Assembly: GCF_004194535.1 (NCBI RefSeq)
Contig: NZ_CP025781.1
Coordinates: forward strand, 992,001-1,056,000
Length of the DNA stretch: 64,000 nucleotides
Origin: Iodobacter fluviatilis
GTDB lineage: Bacteria > Pseudomonadota > Gammaproteobacteria > Burkholderiales > Chitinibacteraceae
Reading direction: 5' to 3'
Within the stretch, counting starts at the first letter, position 1, and each line of letters begins with the position of its first letter. A model generated the notes under the pieces. The model was not told the origin of the DNA. It saw only the letters and a program-made list of their open reading frames with translations, and made no database searches. Of the stretch, positions 37,969 through 47,537 are shown one piece after another. The translations under genes were made by a program, and so were the position numbers.

Positions 37969-38059
37969 CGTAGGGGCGCTGCTTGCTGCGCCCTTGCTTG
38001 TGATTGGCGCGATATTGGAAAAGGGCACAACGGCGGGCGCAGCAAGCAGCGCCCCTACG
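37969..38059. repeat. REPIN-like palindromic element A
   Basis: Two perfect 25-base arms (37969-37993 and 38035-38059, CGTAGGGGCGCTGCTTGCTG... and its complement) enclose 41 bases. It lies just downstream of the RAYT gene. A shorter copy lies inside the RAYT at 38289-38367. The pairing of a RAYT with such palindromes is the known REP/REPIN arrangement. Confidence 0.85.
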
Positions 38060-38075
38060 ACATTGTGTTCAGAGC

Positions 38076-38636
38076 TCATACCCCAGCTCCCATGGAAACA
38101 TACAACTTGTCTTGCTCCCATTGCTGTGGGTTGTGGTGAATATATTCGCGCAGAGCATTCAACTCATTCTCATCACGAATGACATGCTCCCAATAATTGC
38201 GTTGCCAGAACGGCTGACCTACACGGTTCAATAGGCGATTTGCGGCAATAGCCGACAATGATTTGAATGCGCGCATGATTTCGCCGACCGTAGGGGCGCT
38301 GCTTGCTGCGACCTTGCTTGTGATTGGCGCAATAGTGGATAAGGGCGCAGCAAGCGGCGCCCCTACGGGGGTAATGACCAAAATACCGTGCAGGTGGTTG
38401 GGCATGATGGTGAAAGCGTCGAGCGAGATATTCGGGAATCGTTTGGGTAAATCATGATATGCGGCACAGACACACTCACCCACTAAAGATAGAAGCATGG
38501 CGCCATTTTCAATCACACCTAAATTGTATTCACGGCCTTGTGTGCAAATGGTGATGAAATAGGCTCCCGCTTGGCTGTAGTCATAGTCTTGCAGGCGAAT
38601 TGATTGCCGATGATGAATTGAGGGTTTAAAACTCAT
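38076..38636 (-). CDS. REP-associated tyrosine transposase (RAYT, IS200/Y1 family)
   Basis: The 186-residue HUH-type transposase has AYFITICTQGREYNLG, the HUH motif in MPNHLHGILVI (His81 and His83) and RNYWEHVIRDENELN, with the tyrosine of EYIHHNPQQW as the candidate nucleophile. RAYTs process REP hairpins as single strands. Residues about 91-117 (VGAPLAAP...ASSAPTV) are encoded by a REPIN-like palindrome sitting in frame. The ATG at 38636 is preferred; upstream codons are not family-like. It interrupts the hsdM-hsdS order. Confidence 0.88.
   Translation of the reverse strand: MSFKPSIHHRQSIRLQDYDYSQAGAYFITICTQGREYNLGVIENGAMLLSLVGECVCAAYHDLPKRFPNISLDAFTIMPNHLHGILVITPVGAPLAAPLSTIAPITSKVAASSAPTVGEIMRAFKSLSAIAANRLLNRVGQPFWQRNYWEHVIRDENELNALREYIHHNPQQWEQDKLYVSMGAGV
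38289..38367. repeat. REPIN-like palindromic element B, inside the RAYT gene
   Basis: 79 bases with inverted arms of about 22 bases, nearly the same as element A and sharing the loop text CTTGCTTGTGATTGGCGC. It forms codons 91-117 of the RAYT without breaking the frame. Confidence 0.85.
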
Positions 38637-38740
38637 ACCCCAGTCCTCCCATCGTTCCATTAGTATATTCATCAAAGCTACATATGGGCTTGTTCTCGCT
38701 GACATACCGAATTTGTGCAAGCGCCGCTTGCACAATTGCA

Positions 38741-39838
38741 TTACTCCTCATCGCCATTCCCCATCTCGCCACTTAATTCCGCTTCAATTGCTTCAATACT
38801 CGGCAAATTGCTGATTAGCGTTGCGGGTAGCTCGCGCAGCAGTTGATATTCGGCGATGCCGATGGGTTTGTGGATGTCGCTGAGCGCATATTCGGCGACC
38901 AGTTTGTCTTTGCTTTTACACAGCAACAGACCAATGGTGGGCTGGTCGTGCTCGCTGCGCAGCTGCTCGTCCACGGCTTTGAGGTAGAAGTTAAGCTTGC
39001 CAGCGTATTCCGGCTCAAATTCAACCGTTTTCAGCTCGATTACCAAATAGCAGTGCAGGCGGGTGTGATAGAACAGTAAATCGAGGAAGAAATCGCGCTC
39101 GCCCACTTGCAAGGGCACTTGTCGGCCGATATAGGCAAAGCCTGAGCCAAGCTCTAATAAAAACTGGGTGATATGCTGGATTAGCCCCAGCCCCAGCTCC
39201 AGTTCCCGCTCGCTGTGCTCTTTGCTTAGCGAAAGAAAATCAAATACATAAGGATCTTTTAGCGTTTGCGTGGCTAGATCAGATTGGGCGGCAGGCAGAG
39301 TTTGCGCAAAATTGCTGATGGCCTTACCTTCGCGCTGCCACAGCCCGCTTGCAATCTGATGGGTTAAAACACTGCGGCTCCAGCCGTAAGCCAGCGTGTT
39401 CTGCACATAATAAAGCGCTTCTTGCTGGCCTTTGCATTTAGCAATAATAGCTAAATTATGGCCCCAAGGGATGCTGTGTAATTGCGAAACAGCCTGTTGC
39501 GCAATTGCAGGGGGCGATAATTGGGCAACAGCCTGTTGCCCAATTGATTGATCACTCCAAAATACAAACCATTGGCGGATATATTTAAGGTTTCGCAGCG
39601 AAAATCCTTTAATTTCAGGGTATTCACGCCTTAAGTCTTAGCTTAGCTGCGCCAGAAACCCATCGCCCCATGCGTGATTTTGCTGTTTGGCCACAATATC
39701 CTGCCCCAGCTCCCAATAAAACTGCAGCAGCGTGGTATTAACGGCTACGGCGGCTTTGAGTTGCAGGCTAGAGAAACGACTTTTCAGTTCGCGGAGCCAA
39801 TACGTGTATTCACTACTGCTGAGTGTTTGACCGCTCAT
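38741..39838 (-). pseudogene. DUF1016 PD-(D/E)xK nuclease family gene (YhcG-like) with an in-frame stop
   Basis: The 366-codon frame encodes a DUF1016 protein. The N-terminal part includes LKAAVAVNTTLLQFYWELGQDI and DGFLAQLS, and later GFSLRNLKYIRQW and IPWGHNLAII. The C-terminal nuclease domain has FFLDLLFYHTRLHCYLVIELK and KLNFYLKAVDEQ. A single TAA at 39640-39638 (codon 67) interrupts it in frame where a lysine or arginine codon is expected. Without that stop the length matches YhcG. A 221-residue product from 39406 keeps the nuclease domain. The start overlaps the small upstream gene by four bases. Confidence 0.82.
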
Positions 39839-40044
39839 GATTTATCCTTTTCCAATGCTAAATAAACCACATATTCGTTTTGGTCATCAATGGCGAGAAA
39901 TTTCCCAGCTTGCAGCGCTTCAAGGTGCGCTGGAGTTAATCGCACTAATTGTCCGCCCCAGCGTTTTCCAAAGGGCAGTTCGGTTTTATCAAGGTTGACC
40001 ATTTCATCAAGAATCAGAACCGTTTCTTCACATTCAAAACTCAT
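39835..40044 (-). CDS. Small uncharacterised protein of the type I RM operon
   Basis: A 69-residue acidic protein (MSFECEETVLILDEMVNLDK, then QLVRLTPAHLEALQAGKFLAI and a final YVVYLAL). It starts within the last codons of hsdM (11-base overlap) and ends on the DUF1016 start (ATGA). This tight coupling supports a real gene. I do not recognise the family. Confidence 0.65.
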   Translation of the reverse strand: MSFECEETVLILDEMVNLDKTELPFGKRWGGQLVRLTPAHLEALQAGKFLAIDDQNEYVVYLALEKDKS

Positions 40045-41587
40045 ACCCTAATTCCCCCAGTTTTTTGCGGATCAGTAGGTCGAGTTCTGCGCCTTTGGCC
40101 ATTTGCTCGCCCAGCTTTTCGGTGAGCGCAGTCATTTTGGTGGCGAAGTCTTCGTCGTTGTCTTCGACTTCTTCCGCGCCGACATAGCGGCCAGGGGTGA
40201 GTACGTGGCCGTGTTCGGCGATTTCGGCCAGCTTCACGCTGCGGCAGAAGCCGGGGATGTCTTGGTAGGTACTCTCGGTTTCTATTCCCCTCCAAGCCTT
40301 CACCAAATTGGCGATGCGGGTAATCGCCTCGTCATCCAGCTCGCATTGCACGCGCGAAATCATTTTGCCGAGCTTGCGCGCGTCGATGAACAGCACTTCA
40401 CCTTGGCGGGTGGTTTTGTTTTTGGCGAGGAACCACAGGCAGGCGGGAATTTGGGTGTTGAAGAACAGCTGACCGGGCAGCGCAATCATCACTTCGACTA
40501 CGTCGGCATCGACCATGGCGGCACGGATTTGTCCTTCAGAATTCTGGCTGGACGACATCGAGCCATTGGCCAGCACAATACCGGCGCGGCCATCGGATTT
40601 AAGGTGGTAAAGCATGTGCTGCAGCCACGCATAGTTGGCGTTGCCTTGCGGCGGCGTGCCGTACACCCAGCGCGAGTCGCCTTCCAAACTGCCATGCCAC
40701 CAATCGCTGATATTGAACGGCGGTCCAGCTACAACAAAGTCGGCACGCAGGTCTGGATGCTGGTTTTTAGTGAAGGTGTCGCCCGGCTCGCGGCCAAGGT
40801 TGAAGTCGATGCCGCGAAGGGCGAGATTCATAGACGCGAGTCGCCAAGTAGTTGGGTTGGAGTCTTGACCAAACAGTGCAACATCTCCAGCCTTGCCGCC
40901 ATTTTGTTGTGAGTATTTTTGCGCGAGCGCCAAAGTATTTCCTGAACCGCAACACGGGTCATAAACCTTGCCACGAATTGGACTAAGGACTGACACGATC
41001 AGCCAATCCACACTCCAAGGTGTGTAAAAGTCCCCGCCCTTTTTTCCCTCGGCGCTGGCAAATTGGCCGAGGAAATATTCGTATACCTGTCCCAGAATAT
41101 CGCGCGCTTTGCCTTGGTCTTCGCCAAAACCGATGGTAGAAATCAAATCAACCAGTTCACCGAGCTTGCCATCCGGCAAGGGCGCACGGGCGTAGCGTTT
41201 ATCCAGAATCCCTTTCAGGCTGGGGTTTTCCAGCTCCAGAATCGCCAGCGCATCATCGATGCGTTTGCCGATGTCGGCCTGCTTAGCATTGGCCCGCAAA
41301 GCTTCCCAACGCGCGCCTTCCGGTACCCAGAATACGTTGACTTCTTTGTAGTAATCACGGTCTTCCAGCTCTTCGGCCAGTAATTGCTCATCGCAATCAT
41401 GCAAAAAATATTCGTCGTTTTCGTCAGCAAAGCGGCGCGTGAGTTCAGCGCGGCGGGCGGAAAACGAATCAGAAATGAATTTCAGAAAAATCATGCCGAG
41501 TGCGATGTGTTTATATTCTGCCGCGTCAACATTGGCACGCAGCTTATCCGCTGCTGACCAGAGCGTTTTTTGGATGTCTTGGAGCAT
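40034..41587 (-). CDS. hsdM: Type I restriction-modification methyltransferase subunit HsdM (altered catalytic motif)
   Basis: The 517-residue product is full length. The N-terminal HsdM domain is followed by GGDFYTPWSVDWLI, motif I VYDPCCGSGNTLALAQKY (210-218), GQDSNPTTWRLASMNLALRG, motif IV AGPPFNISDWW (288-291), and LPGQLFFNTQIPACLWFLAK. Family members have NPPF in motif IV, where Asn contacts the target adenine; here it is GPPF. The GG of motif I (GSGGM) is GN. Both changes suggest weak or absent methylation. The C-terminus LGELGYEF is intact. It is the first gene of the operon. Confidence 0.88.
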   Translation of the reverse strand: MLQDIQKTLWSAADKLRANVDAAEYKHIALGMIFLKFISDSFSARRAELTRRFADENDEYFLHDCDEQLLAEELEDRDYYKEVNVFWVPEGARWEALRANAKQADIGKRIDDALAILELENPSLKGILDKRYARAPLPDGKLGELVDLISTIGFGEDQGKARDILGQVYEYFLGQFASAEGKKGGDFYTPWSVDWLIVSVLSPIRGKVYDPCCGSGNTLALAQKYSQQNGGKAGDVALFGQDSNPTTWRLASMNLALRGIDFNLGREPGDTFTKNQHPDLRADFVVAGPPFNISDWWHGSLEGDSRWVYGTPPQGNANYAWLQHMLYHLKSDGRAGIVLANGSMSSSQNSEGQIRAAMVDADVVEVMIALPGQLFFNTQIPACLWFLAKNKTTRQGEVLFIDARKLGKMISRVQCELDDEAITRIANLVKAWRGIETESTYQDIPGFCRSVKLAEIAEHGHVLTPGRYVGAEEVEDNDEDFATKMTALTEKLGEQMAKGAELDLLIRKKLGELGYEF

Positions 41588-41624
41588 GTTTGTTTTCTTT
41601 ATGTCTAGCGAAAGGTTGCGTCAG

Positions 41625-41630
41625 ATTATA
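41625..41630 (-). promoter_or_regulatory. Candidate -10 element of the RM operon
   Basis: TATAAT on the minus strand lies about 38 bases upstream of the hsdM ATG. No good -35 is seen at 16-18 bases, so the call rests on the -10 match and position only. Confidence 0.3.
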
Positions 41631-41719
41631 ACTGGCAAAGCGCAGCATGGAGCGAGGATCTACAGAGACTTAGGCCGAATTCAAACGCTTATTTCCCCCA
41701 CATCCATTTCCCATTGCCA

Positions 41720-41751
41720 AGAAAAAGAAAAACCCCTCATAAAGAGGGGTT
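41720..41751 (-). terminator. Rho-independent terminator of ssb
   Basis: On the minus strand the stem AACCCCTC / GAGGGGTT with a 5-base loop is followed by TTTCTTTTTC. It lies 31 bases after the ssb stop. Confidence 0.88.
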
Positions 41752-41781
41752 GAAATCTTTTCACTCAAGAAATGCTGCAGA

Positions 41782-42291
41782 TTAGAACGGAATATCATCC
41801 TCAAAATCATCAAAGCTTTTCGGTGCTGCGGCAGCTGGCGCGGGTGCTGGTTGGCGGGCTGGAGCTGGGGCGGCTTGTTGTTGCTGATAGGCGGGCTGCT
41901 GATTAAAGCCGCCGTCGTCGTAGCCAGTATCGGCTGGGCCGCTGCTATTACCGCTGCGCCCACCCAACATTTGCATTTGGTCGGCGATAATTTCGGTGGT
42001 GTAGCGGTCTTGGCCGGTGGTTTTGTCTTGCCATTTACGCGTTTGCAGACGGCCTTCGATATAAACCGATGAGCCTTTTTTCAGGTACTGCGCGGCGATT
42101 TCAGCTAGGCGGTTGTACATGGTGATGTTGTGCCATTCGGTTTTTTCTTGCTTTTGGCCTGTGGCTTTGTCTTTCCAGCTTTCGGTAGTGGCAATGCTGA
42201 AGTTACACACTGCGCCGCCCGATGGCATGAAGCGATTTTCAGGATCTTTACCTAAGTTGCCGATCAGAATTACTTTATTCAATGAAGCCAT
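41782..42291 (-). CDS. ssb: Single-stranded DNA-binding protein
   Basis: A 169-residue OB-fold protein that coats single-stranded DNA and recruits repair proteins. It begins [20 protein letters not shown] and has [13 protein letters not shown] and the tetramer core [22 protein letters not shown] Gln/Ala/Pro-rich linker follows, then the acidic interaction tip DDFEDDIPF. The ATG at 42291 matches the family; the longer frame overlaps the MFS gene end. It lies in the uvrA neighbourhood, as in many proteobacteria. Confidence 0.96.
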   Translation of the reverse strand: MASLNKVILIGNLGKDPENRFMPSGGAVCNFSIATTESWKDKATGQKQEKTEWHNITMYNRLAEIAAQYLKKGSSVYIEGRLQTRKWQDKTTGQDRYTTEIIADQMQMLGGRSGNSSGPADTGYDDGGFNQQPAYQQQQAAPAPARQPAPAPAAAAPKSFDDFEDDIPF

Positions 42292-42334
42292 TTGCTTGTC
42301 TCTTCTTTTGTCTTTTACGGGATAGACGGGGGAG

Positions 42335-43705
42335 TTAAATCTGCCGCGTCTCTTCAATAAGTTGCCGCGCCGCAGCTTCGTCCCAGCCTGTTTGCAGGAC
42401 TTTCAGCAAGGCCACGCGTTCGTCAATTAACACAACGGCTTCTTTTACGCCGTCAATAGCGGCAAGTTTAACAGACAGAGCCTGTGCGCTGCCTTCCCAA
42501 TTATCGCCAATATGGAACATTTGTGTTTTAACGGGTAGCGGTGGCTGCATGCCTGCGGCAAAAAACAACCAAATCACCATCAACGCGGCACACAGCAAGA
42601 AGATGGCGGTAACGCTACCATGCTGCTGATACAGCCAACCTGCAATTGCGGAGCCTAAAAACATGCTCAAGGATTGGCAAGTGTTGTAAACGCCCATCGC
42701 TGTGCCTTTGGCATCGCTTGGGGCAATTTTAGAAATCAAACTAGGCTGGGTGGCTTCTAAAATATTAAACGCAATAAAGTACACCGACAACCACACCACA
42801 ATCATGGTGAGATTGGGCATATACAGCGCCATCCCCAGCTGGGCAAGTAGCATCAGGCTAATTGCAAAAATAAACACTTCTTTTAAGTGTTGTTTTTTTT
42901 CACCATAAATCACTGCCGGCACCATCAGTACAAAGCTGACCAGCACCACGGGTAAATACACCCACCAGTGATGCGTAAGCTCTAGCCCGCCTAATTGAGT
43001 CAGCAGCAGCGGCATGACGGTAAACATGGCCATTTGCGCAGCGTGCAGGGCAAATACGCCGTAGTTCATGCGTAAAAGCTGTGGATGGCGCAATACAGCG
43101 GGCAGGCGGGTGGCACTGATTTCAGCGTCAGAATGAAAACGCGAAATGGTTGGATTAGGAATAATCTGCTTCACACCGATCATGGCGGCAATGGTTAAAC
43201 CGGCCGTCAGCAAAAAGATGCCAGGTAAACCAATCCATGCAGCCAGCGTGGGCGCGGCCACCAAAGAAATCGCAAAGGTGCTGGCAATACTACCGCCGAT
43301 CATCGCCATGGCTTTGGTACGGTTTTCTTCGCGGGTTAAATCGGCCAATAAGGCGGTGATGGCAGCAGAAATAGCCCCTGCGCCCTGCACCGCGCGGCCC
43401 ACAATCAGCCAAGCCACATGATCCGCCATAGCACACATCACGCTACCCACGGCAAACAGGGCAAGGCCAATATAGATGACTTTTTTGCGGCCAACCCGAT
43501 CCGACCACATGCCAAAAGGCAGTTGCAATAAGGCTTGCGTCAGGCCGTAAGCGCCAAACGCCAAGCCAACCATGGCGTGATTATCACCGCCAGGTAGTTT
43601 GCCAGCGTAGACAGCAAACACCGGCAAGATCAGAAACATTCCCAGCATACGCAGGGCATAAAGCCCAGCTAAGCCAAGCGAGGCACGTAGTTCTATAGGA
43701 GTCAT
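42335..43705 (-). CDS. MFS transporter, YajR-like with C-terminal YAM-type domain
   Basis: The 456-residue protein has twelve predicted transmembrane helices in two halves. The MFS signature after helix 2 is [19 protein letters not shown], and [20 protein letters not shown] lies before helix 5. A soluble ferredoxin-like extension of about 65 residues follows helix 12 ([21 protein letters not shown]), matching the YAM domain of E. coli YajR. The substrate is unknown; it is probably a drug or metabolite efflux pump. The ATG at 43705 is preferred over a TTG at 43714. It is divergent from uvrA. Confidence 0.88.
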   Translation of the reverse strand: MTPIELRASLGLAGLYALRMLGMFLILPVFAVYAGKLPGGDNHAMVGLAFGAYGLTQALLQLPFGMWSDRVGRKKVIYIGLALFAVGSVMCAMADHVAWLIVGRAVQGAGAISAAITALLADLTREENRTKAMAMIGGSIASTFAISLVAAPTLAAWIGLPGIFLLTAGLTIAAMIGVKQIIPNPTISRFHSDAEISATRLPAVLRHPQLLRMNYGVFALHAAQMAMFTVMPLLLTQLGGLELTHHWWVYLPVVLVSFVLMVPAVIYGEKKQHLKEVFIFAISLMLLAQLGMALYMPNLTMIVVWLSVYFIAFNILEATQPSLISKIAPSDAKGTAMGVYNTCQSLSMFLGSAIAGWLYQQHGSVTAIFLLCAALMVIWLFFAAGMQPPLPVKTQMFHIGDNWEGSAQALSVKLAAIDGVKEAVVLIDERVALLKVLQTGWDEAAARQLIEETRQI

Positions 43706-43730
43706 GGGCTTCAAATATCAGAGATCAATG

Positions 43731-43805
43731 TGGGGTGGGTATCTTGCCCACGCGTTTATGCATACAGAGCCGCGTGGGCATATAAAAACGGCCCACCCTA
43801 CCCAT
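43731..43805. repeat. Dispersed-type inverted repeat between the MFS gene and uvrA
   Basis: Nested inverted pairs: GGGTGGG / CCCACCC on the outside and GCCCACGCG / CGCGTGGGC inside (43746-43754 and 43771-43779). It fills most of the divergent promoter space and resembles a small mobile palindrome. Only one copy is in the window. Confidence 0.6.
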
Positions 43806-43905
43806 CTGCAGCAAATGTCATGGTCAAGTAAATGCTTCCAACACGCTTTTGACAGGAAAGTCCGGTATATTATCCGATTCCTCTTTACTGCAGATACCGG
43901 CCTTT

Positions 43906-46761
43906 ATGTCGTACCGTCGTATCGAATCATCCGAAGCCCCGCAAATTCGTATTCGCGGCGCTCGCACGCACAATTTAAAAAACGTTAATCTCGACCTGCC
44001 ACGCGGCAGTTTAGTTGTGATTACGGGGCTTTCTGGCTCGGGCAAATCGTCTTTGGCGTTTGATACGCTCTACGCCGAAGGCCAGCGTCGCTATGTGGAA
44101 TCGCTGTCGGCTTATGCGCGGCAATTTTTACAATTGATGGAAAAACCCGATGTCGATCTGATTGAGGGCTTAAGCCCAGCGATCTCCATCGAGCAAAAAG
44201 CCACCAGTCATAATCCGCGCTCCACCGTTGGCACGGTAACCGAGATCCACGATTATCTGCGGCTATTGTTTGCCCGCGTCGGCACGCCATATTGCCCCGA
44301 GCACAAGCAGCCGCTGCAATCGCAAACGGTCAGCCAGATGGTTGATCACGTATTAGCGCTGCCCGAAGAAACCAAGCTGATGATTCTGGCTCCGGTTGTA
44401 GTCGGCAAAAAAGGCGAAAACGTCGATCTATTTGACGAGCTACGCGCGCAAGGCTTTGTACGGGTTCGCGTGGACGGCGAAATCTGCGAGCTGGAAGAAA
44501 CGCCTAAGCTGGATAAAAACAAAAAACACACTATCGAAGTAGTGGTTGACCGGCTAAAAGTGCGCGAAGACATTAAGCAGCGTCTGGCCGAATCCTTTGA
44601 AACCGCGCTGCGCCACGCCGAAGGCCGTGCAATTGCTTTAGAAATGGATAGCGGTAAAGAGCACTGGTTCTCCGCCAAGTTTGCCTGCCCAATTTGTAGC
44701 TACAGCCTGCCAGAGCTAGAACCTCGTCTGTTCTCATTTAATAATCCGATGGGCGCCTGTCCTAAGTGCGAAGGCCTTGGCCAGATCACCTTCTTTGACC
44801 CTAAGCGTGTGGTGGCTCACCCTGATTTAAGCCTAGCGGCAGGCGCGATTAAGGGCTGGGATAAGCGTAATCAATTTTACTTCCAGATGCTGACCAGTAT
44901 TTCTGAGCACTATGGCTTTGATGTCAGTGAAGCATGGACAGAGCTGACTGCCGAAGTACAACAAGCGGTATTACACGGCTCAGGTACTGAGGAAATTGCT
45001 TTCACCTACATGAACGAGCGCGGCAATAAAGTATCGCGCTCGCATGCTTTTGAAGGGATTATCCCCAACTTAGAACGCCGCTATGTTGAAACCGATTCAA
45101 TGGCCGTGCGTGAAGAATTAGCCAAGTATCAAAACAACCAGCCCTGCCCGCATTGCGAAGGCGCAAGGCTAAGGGTTGAAGCGCGTAATGTGCGCGTCGG
45201 CGAATGTAATCTGCACGAAGTCAGCAAAATGGCGCTGAAAGAAACCGCTGGCTATTTTGCGGGCTTAACGCTCACTGGTGCTAAAGCGCAGATTGCCGAA
45301 AAAATTGTTAAAGAAATCCGTGAACGCTTAGGCTTTTTGGTCAATGTGGGGCTGGATTACCTTAGCCTTGATCGCAGCGCAGATACGCTTTCGGGCGGCG
45401 AAGCGCAGCGGATTCGCCTTGCCAGCCAGATTGGCTCTGGCCTAACCGGCGTCATGTATGTGCTGGACGAGCCGTCGATTGGCCTGCATCAGCGCGATAA
45501 CGACCGCCTGCTCGGCACGCTGCGCCATCTGCGCGATCTAGACAACACCGTGATTGTGGTTGAACACGATGAAGACGCAATCCGCATGGCCGATTATCTG
45601 GTTGATATGGGCCCAGGCGCAGGTGTACATGGCGGTGAAGTGGTGGCAGCGGGTACGCCAGAAGACATCATGAACGAGCCACGCTCGATCACTGGGCAGT
45701 TTTTATCGGGAGCTCGCAAAATCGCGATCCCAGAGGTTCGCCGCAGCCCAGACCCAGACAAATGGCTGTCGCTGAAAGGTGCTTCGGGTAATAACCTGAA
45801 ACAAGTTGAGCTTAAGCTACCGGTGGGCTTGTTTGTTTGCATCACCGGCGTATCAGGCTCGGGTAAATCTACGCTGATCAACGACACGCTTTACACCATC
45901 GCCGCGAAAGAACTCAACGGCGCATCGGGCGAGCCAGCACCGTTTGAAAGCATTACAGGGCTGGATCACTTTGATAAGGTGATTAACGTCGATCAATCAC
46001 CGATTGGCCGCACCCCCCGCTCTAACCCTGCTACCTATACCGGCATGTTTACGCCGATTCGTGAGTTATTTGCCGGTGTACCCACCAGCCGTGAACGCGG
46101 CTATGGGCCTGGGCGCTTTAGCTTTAATGTAAAAGGCGGCCGCTGCGAAGCGTGTCAGGGCGATGGCGTACTCAAGGTAGAAATGCACTTTCTGCCAGAC
46201 GTGTATGTGCCTTGCGATGTTTGCCACGGCAAGCGTTATAACCGCGAAACGCTGGAAGTGCTCTACAAAGGCAAAAACATCACCGAAGTATTGGGGATGA
46301 CAGTAGAGCAAGCACTGGCGTTTTTTGAAGCCGTACCTACGGTGGCACGTAAGCTCAAAACATTGACCGATGTAGGCTTGGATTACATCCGCTTAGGCCA
46401 AAGCGCCACCACATTGTCTGGTGGTGAAGCACAGCGCGTGAAGCTGGCGCTGGAGCTATCTAAACGCGACACTGGCCGCACGCTGTATATCCTTGATGAG
46501 CCAACCACCGGCCTGCATTTCCACGATATTGACCAACTGCTGACGGTGCTGCATCGCCTGCGTGAGCACGGCAATACCGTGGTGGTGATCGAACATAATC
46601 TGGATGTGGTAAAAACTGCAGACTGGGTGATTGATCTAGGGCCAGAAGGTGGCGCGGGTGGTGGGCTTATCCTGATGAGCGGCACACCGGAAGAGCTAGC
46701 GGCTTGCACCGAAAGCCATACTGGGCAATATCTGGCTAAAACCTTAAATATGTGGAAATAA
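43906..46761 (+). CDS. uvrA: Excinuclease ABC subunit A
   Basis: The damage-recognition ATPase of nucleotide excision repair, 951 residues. It has two ABC modules: Walker [13 protein letters not shown] and [13 protein letters not shown], and signatures [16 protein letters not shown] and [16 protein letters not shown]. The zinc finger pairs are CPICSY...CPKCEG and CEACQG...CDVCHG. The start is the ATG at 43906 ([20 protein letters not shown]); the frame extends upstream without family similarity. No SOS box was recognised upstream. Confidence 0.97.
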   Translation: MSYRRIESSEAPQIRIRGARTHNLKNVNLDLPRGSLVVITGLSGSGKSSLAFDTLYAEGQRRYVESLSAYARQFLQLMEKPDVDLIEGLSPAISIEQKATSHNPRSTVGTVTEIHDYLRLLFARVGTPYCPEHKQPLQSQTVSQMVDHVLALPEETKLMILAPVVVGKKGENVDLFDELRAQGFVRVRVDGEICELEETPKLDKNKKHTIEVVVDRLKVREDIKQRLAESFETALRHAEGRAIALEMDSGKEHWFSAKFACPICSYSLPELEPRLFSFNNPMGACPKCEGLGQITFFDPKRVVAHPDLSLAAGAIKGWDKRNQFYFQMLTSISEHYGFDVSEAWTELTAEVQQAVLHGSGTEEIAFTYMNERGNKVSRSHAFEGIIPNLERRYVETDSMAVREELAKYQNNQPCPHCEGARLRVEARNVRVGECNLHEVSKMALKETAGYFAGLTLTGAKAQIAEKIVKEIRERLGFLVNVGLDYLSLDRSADTLSGGEAQRIRLASQIGSGLTGVMYVLDEPSIGLHQRDNDRLLGTLRHLRDLDNTVIVVEHDEDAIRMADYLVDMGPGAGVHGGEVVAAGTPEDIMNEPRSITGQFLSGARKIAIPEVRRSPDPDKWLSLKGASGNNLKQVELKLPVGLFVCITGVSGSGKSTLINDTLYTIAAKELNGASGEPAPFESITGLDHFDKVINVDQSPIGRTPRSNPATYTGMFTPIRELFAGVPTSRERGYGPGRFSFNVKGGRCEACQGDGVLKVEMHFLPDVYVPCDVCHGKRYNRETLEVLYKGKNITEVLGMTVEQALAFFEAVPTVARKLKTLTDVGLDYIRLGQSATTLSGGEAQRVKLALELSKRDTGRTLYILDEPTTGLHFHDIDQLLTVLHRLREHGNTVVVIEHNLDVVKTADWVIDLGPEGGAGGGLILMSGTPEELAACTESHTGQYLAKTLNMWK

Positions 46762-46940
46762 CCACCAGACTAGAGGCAAACACAGACAAGGCTCTAAACA
46801 GGGCTTTCTCTGTGCTCTCTGTGGGTAAAAATTTATTCCATGCTTACACAGAGCGTAAAAGCGAACGGTTTTGATCCTCCCTGCCTTATCTTCCTTTCAT
46901 GGCATTCCCTTAAGCGCTGAATCCCCAAAGCCACACCACG

Positions 46941-47537
46941 CTAAGCCCGCAACTTTAAAAACACCATCGCGGCCAATAAAGCGTCGTTGACTGGATTGTG
47001 CCGAGGCAAATCAGGAATATCTAGCGTTTGCAATATATGGCTAAGGCTAAGATCCACATCTGGACGGTGCGCGCTCACCATTCGATCATAAAATAGCCCA
47101 GAGATATCAATCGCCGCATTCGGCAGCGCTACGCCTAGCTTTAAGCTGCGATTAATCACCGCCAGATCAAACTCTAGATAGTAGCCCACGATAGGCCTGG
47201 GCCCGATAAAGTGCAGCAGCTGCGCCAAGGCGTCTGATAACGCTATTCCACCTTGCACGTCTTGGTGGCGTAAACCGTGCACGGGAATGCTGGCTGGGTC
47301 GATTTGCCCTGCGGGCTTAACCAGAACCTTCCATGTTTCTGAAAGAAAAATGCGCTGATCCTTTATGAGAATCGCCGCAATGCTGATAATTTCAGCCAGC
47401 TTTGGATCTAAACAGCTCATTTCACAATCTAAGCTGACATATTCCCCCGCCGGTGGCTTATCCCATAAAAATGCAAATTGTGGATCACGTAAGGCGGCCA
47501 GTTTGCGGGATCGCCGCCAGTTTTGCAGCCAATTCAT
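46941..47537 (-). CDS. DnaQ-like 3'-5' exonuclease (DEDDh)
   Basis: A 198-residue protein of the RNase T/DnaQ fold. ExoI is YVSLDCEMSCLD (D and E), ExoII is the aspartate in GYYLEFDLAVINRSL, and ExoIII is HNPVNDALLAAMVFL. It is not the PolIII epsilon subunit, since it lacks the C-terminal polymerase tail. It starts within the last codons of the DUF294 gene (ATGA overlap). These two form a conserved pair, often beside acetate metabolism genes, with an unknown joint role. Confidence 0.85.
   Translation of the reverse strand: MNWLQNWRRSRKLAALRDPQFAFLWDKPPAGEYVSLDCEMSCLDPKLAEIISIAAILIKDQRIFLSETWKVLVKPAGQIDPASIPVHGLRHQDVQGGIALSDALAQLLHFIGPRPIVGYYLEFDLAVINRSLKLGVALPNAAIDISGLFYDRMVSAHRPDVDLSLSHILQTLDIPDLPRHNPVNDALLAAMVFLKLRA

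Noticed and set aside
37843-38121. 92-codon minus-strand frame between hsdS and the RAYT
   Set aside because: Most of it is REPIN element A and the start-context repeat; the peptide mirrors the REPIN-encoded stretch of the RAYT and has no family features.
43805-43905. Possible SOS box and sigma-70 promoter upstream of uvrA
   Set aside because: TTGACA at 43849 has no good -10 at 16-18 bases, and no CTG-N10-CAG type LexA site was seen.
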